Positions 63,485 to 64,000 of a stretch of DNA of 64,000 nucleotides are shown here, piece by piece. Origin of the DNA: Enterobacteriaceae bacterium RIT693 (GTDB taxonomy: Bacteria > Pseudomonadota > Gammaproteobacteria > Enterobacterales > Enterobacteriaceae). The notes under the pieces are model-generated. The model was given only the letters and a program-made list of their open reading frames with translations. It was not told where the DNA came from and did not search any database. Position 1 is the first letter of the stretch. Each line of letters begins with the position of its first letter. A program made the translations under genes and the position numbers. The stretch lies in contig WJYK01000010.1 in the NCBI GenBank assembly GCA_009668225.1, positions 1-64,000 on the forward strand, given 5' to 3'.

Positions 63485-64000
63485 TTAGTTACTCTTTTTC
63501 TGTGCCGGTTGCTGGCCGTTTTTGTTCTGCAACTGAGACGGCACCAGTATGGTGGTGACGCGTTTGCCTTTCTCACTAAACGCCTGCATTTTTTGCTCTT
63601 TCACCAGGTACGTAATTTTGTCGCCGGTGATGTTGCTGTCTAACTGCTCAAGATAAGCGTTACCGGTCAGCACCACGAAGTCATTGGCCAATTCATAATG
63701 CATGGTTGAGGCGTGGCCTTTTACCGGTTTACCGCTGTCCTGCATTTGGTAGAAGGTAGCAGGATTACCATAGCCATCGATCACCTCTTTGCCCTGCTCA
63801 CCGCCGGGACGGGTGACGACAACTTTATCGGCGTTGATTTTGATACTGCCCTGCGTCACAACGACGTTACCGGTGAAGGTGACAACGTTACCTTGCATAT
63901 CAAGGGATTGCTGGTCAGATTCGATATGGATCGGTTGATCGGTGTCACCGGTCAGTGCCCAGGCAGACCAGGGGGCGGCAAAAAGCGTACCAAGCAGAAC
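63485..64000 (-). CDS. lptA: LPS transport periplasmic protein LptA (5' end outside window)
   Basis: Periplasmic bridge protein that passes lipopolysaccharide from LptC to LptD. The frame stays open to the window edge, giving 171 codons. About 14 residues of the signal peptide are missing compared with the 185-aa E. coli protein. The visible part begins with the signal-peptide end APWSAWALTGDTDQPIHIE, then the OstA-type beta-jellyroll (NADKVVVTRPGGEQGKEVIDG) and a lysine-rich tail QKKSN. It is upstream of lptB. Confidence 0.96.
   Translation of the reverse strand, partial: VLLGTLFAAPWSAWALTGDTDQPIHIESDQQSLDMQGNVVTFTGNVVVTQGSIKINADKVVVTRPGGEQGKEVIDGYGNPATFYQMQDSGKPVKGHASTMHYELANDFVVLTGNAYLEQLDSNITGDKITYLVKEQKMQAFSEKGKRVTTILVPSQLQNKNGQQPAQKKSN

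Overview
The window is core chromosome of a gamma-proteobacterium of the family Enterobacteriaceae. Gene order and protein sequences follow the Escherichia coli segment from the 3' end of rrnD through fis, acc, mre, tldD, argR, mdh, deg, rplM-rpsI, ssp, glt and arcB to rpoN and lptA. Fis looks identical to the E. coli protein, and MreB, ArgR and GltB are very close. It is not E. coli itself. acrSEF/yhdJ are missing between fis and yhdV. The nan operon, gltF and neighbours are missing between sspB and gltD. yrbL is replaced by a glycerate cassette. A type II dehydroquinase (aroQ) sits in front of accBC, msrPQ is located here, and an extra aldehyde dehydrogenase lies downstream of aaeB. A Cedecea/Enterobacter/Klebsiella-like genus would fit; the sequence alone does not settle it.

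Layout. 1-363: end of an rRNA operon (tRNA-Thr GGT, 5S, terminator). 415-4573 (-): amino-acid ABC transporter yhdWXYZ with a sigma-54 type promoter. 4871-11575 (-): yhdV, dusB-fis, prmA, panF, yhdT, accBC. 11598-14972 (-): aroQ, msrPQ, acuI. 15179-27460 (+): csrD, mreBCD, yhdE, rng, yhdP, tldD (cell shape, RNA decay, envelope lipid transport). 27481-31709: aaeR and the divergent aaeXAB efflux operon. 31959-34436: GabD-like dehydrogenase, the barstar-like yhcO and two tandem yhcN genes. 34809-36703: divergent argR/mdh with ARG boxes and an ArcA box. 36760-43691: degS, degQ, zapG, zapE, rplM-rpsI, sspAB. 43774-49893 (-): gltBD (glutamate synthase), preceded by a short upstream ORF and split by a 125-bp palindromic element. 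50486-55434 (+): yhcC, arcB, elbB, mtgA, with the sRNA ArcZ antisense between arcB and elbB. 55505-59191 (+): a SdaR-type regulator, a GntP-family permease and a glycerate kinase. 59211-64000 (-): npr, rapZ, ptsN, hpf, rpoN, lptB and a partial lptA.

Themes. Nitrogen metabolism recurs: a sigma-54 type promoter for yhdWXYZ, rpoN itself, the nitrogen PTS (npr, ptsN), rapZ, gltBD and argR. The Arc system is represented by arcB, ArcZ and a near-consensus ArcA box at mdh. No prophage, CRISPR array, insertion sequence or wholly new multi-gene system was seen. The most unusual signals are small: the palindromic element inside gltBD, the in-frame upstream ORF of gltB, the repeated hairpins around the aldehyde dehydrogenase, and the glycerate cassette with its 18-bp palindrome.
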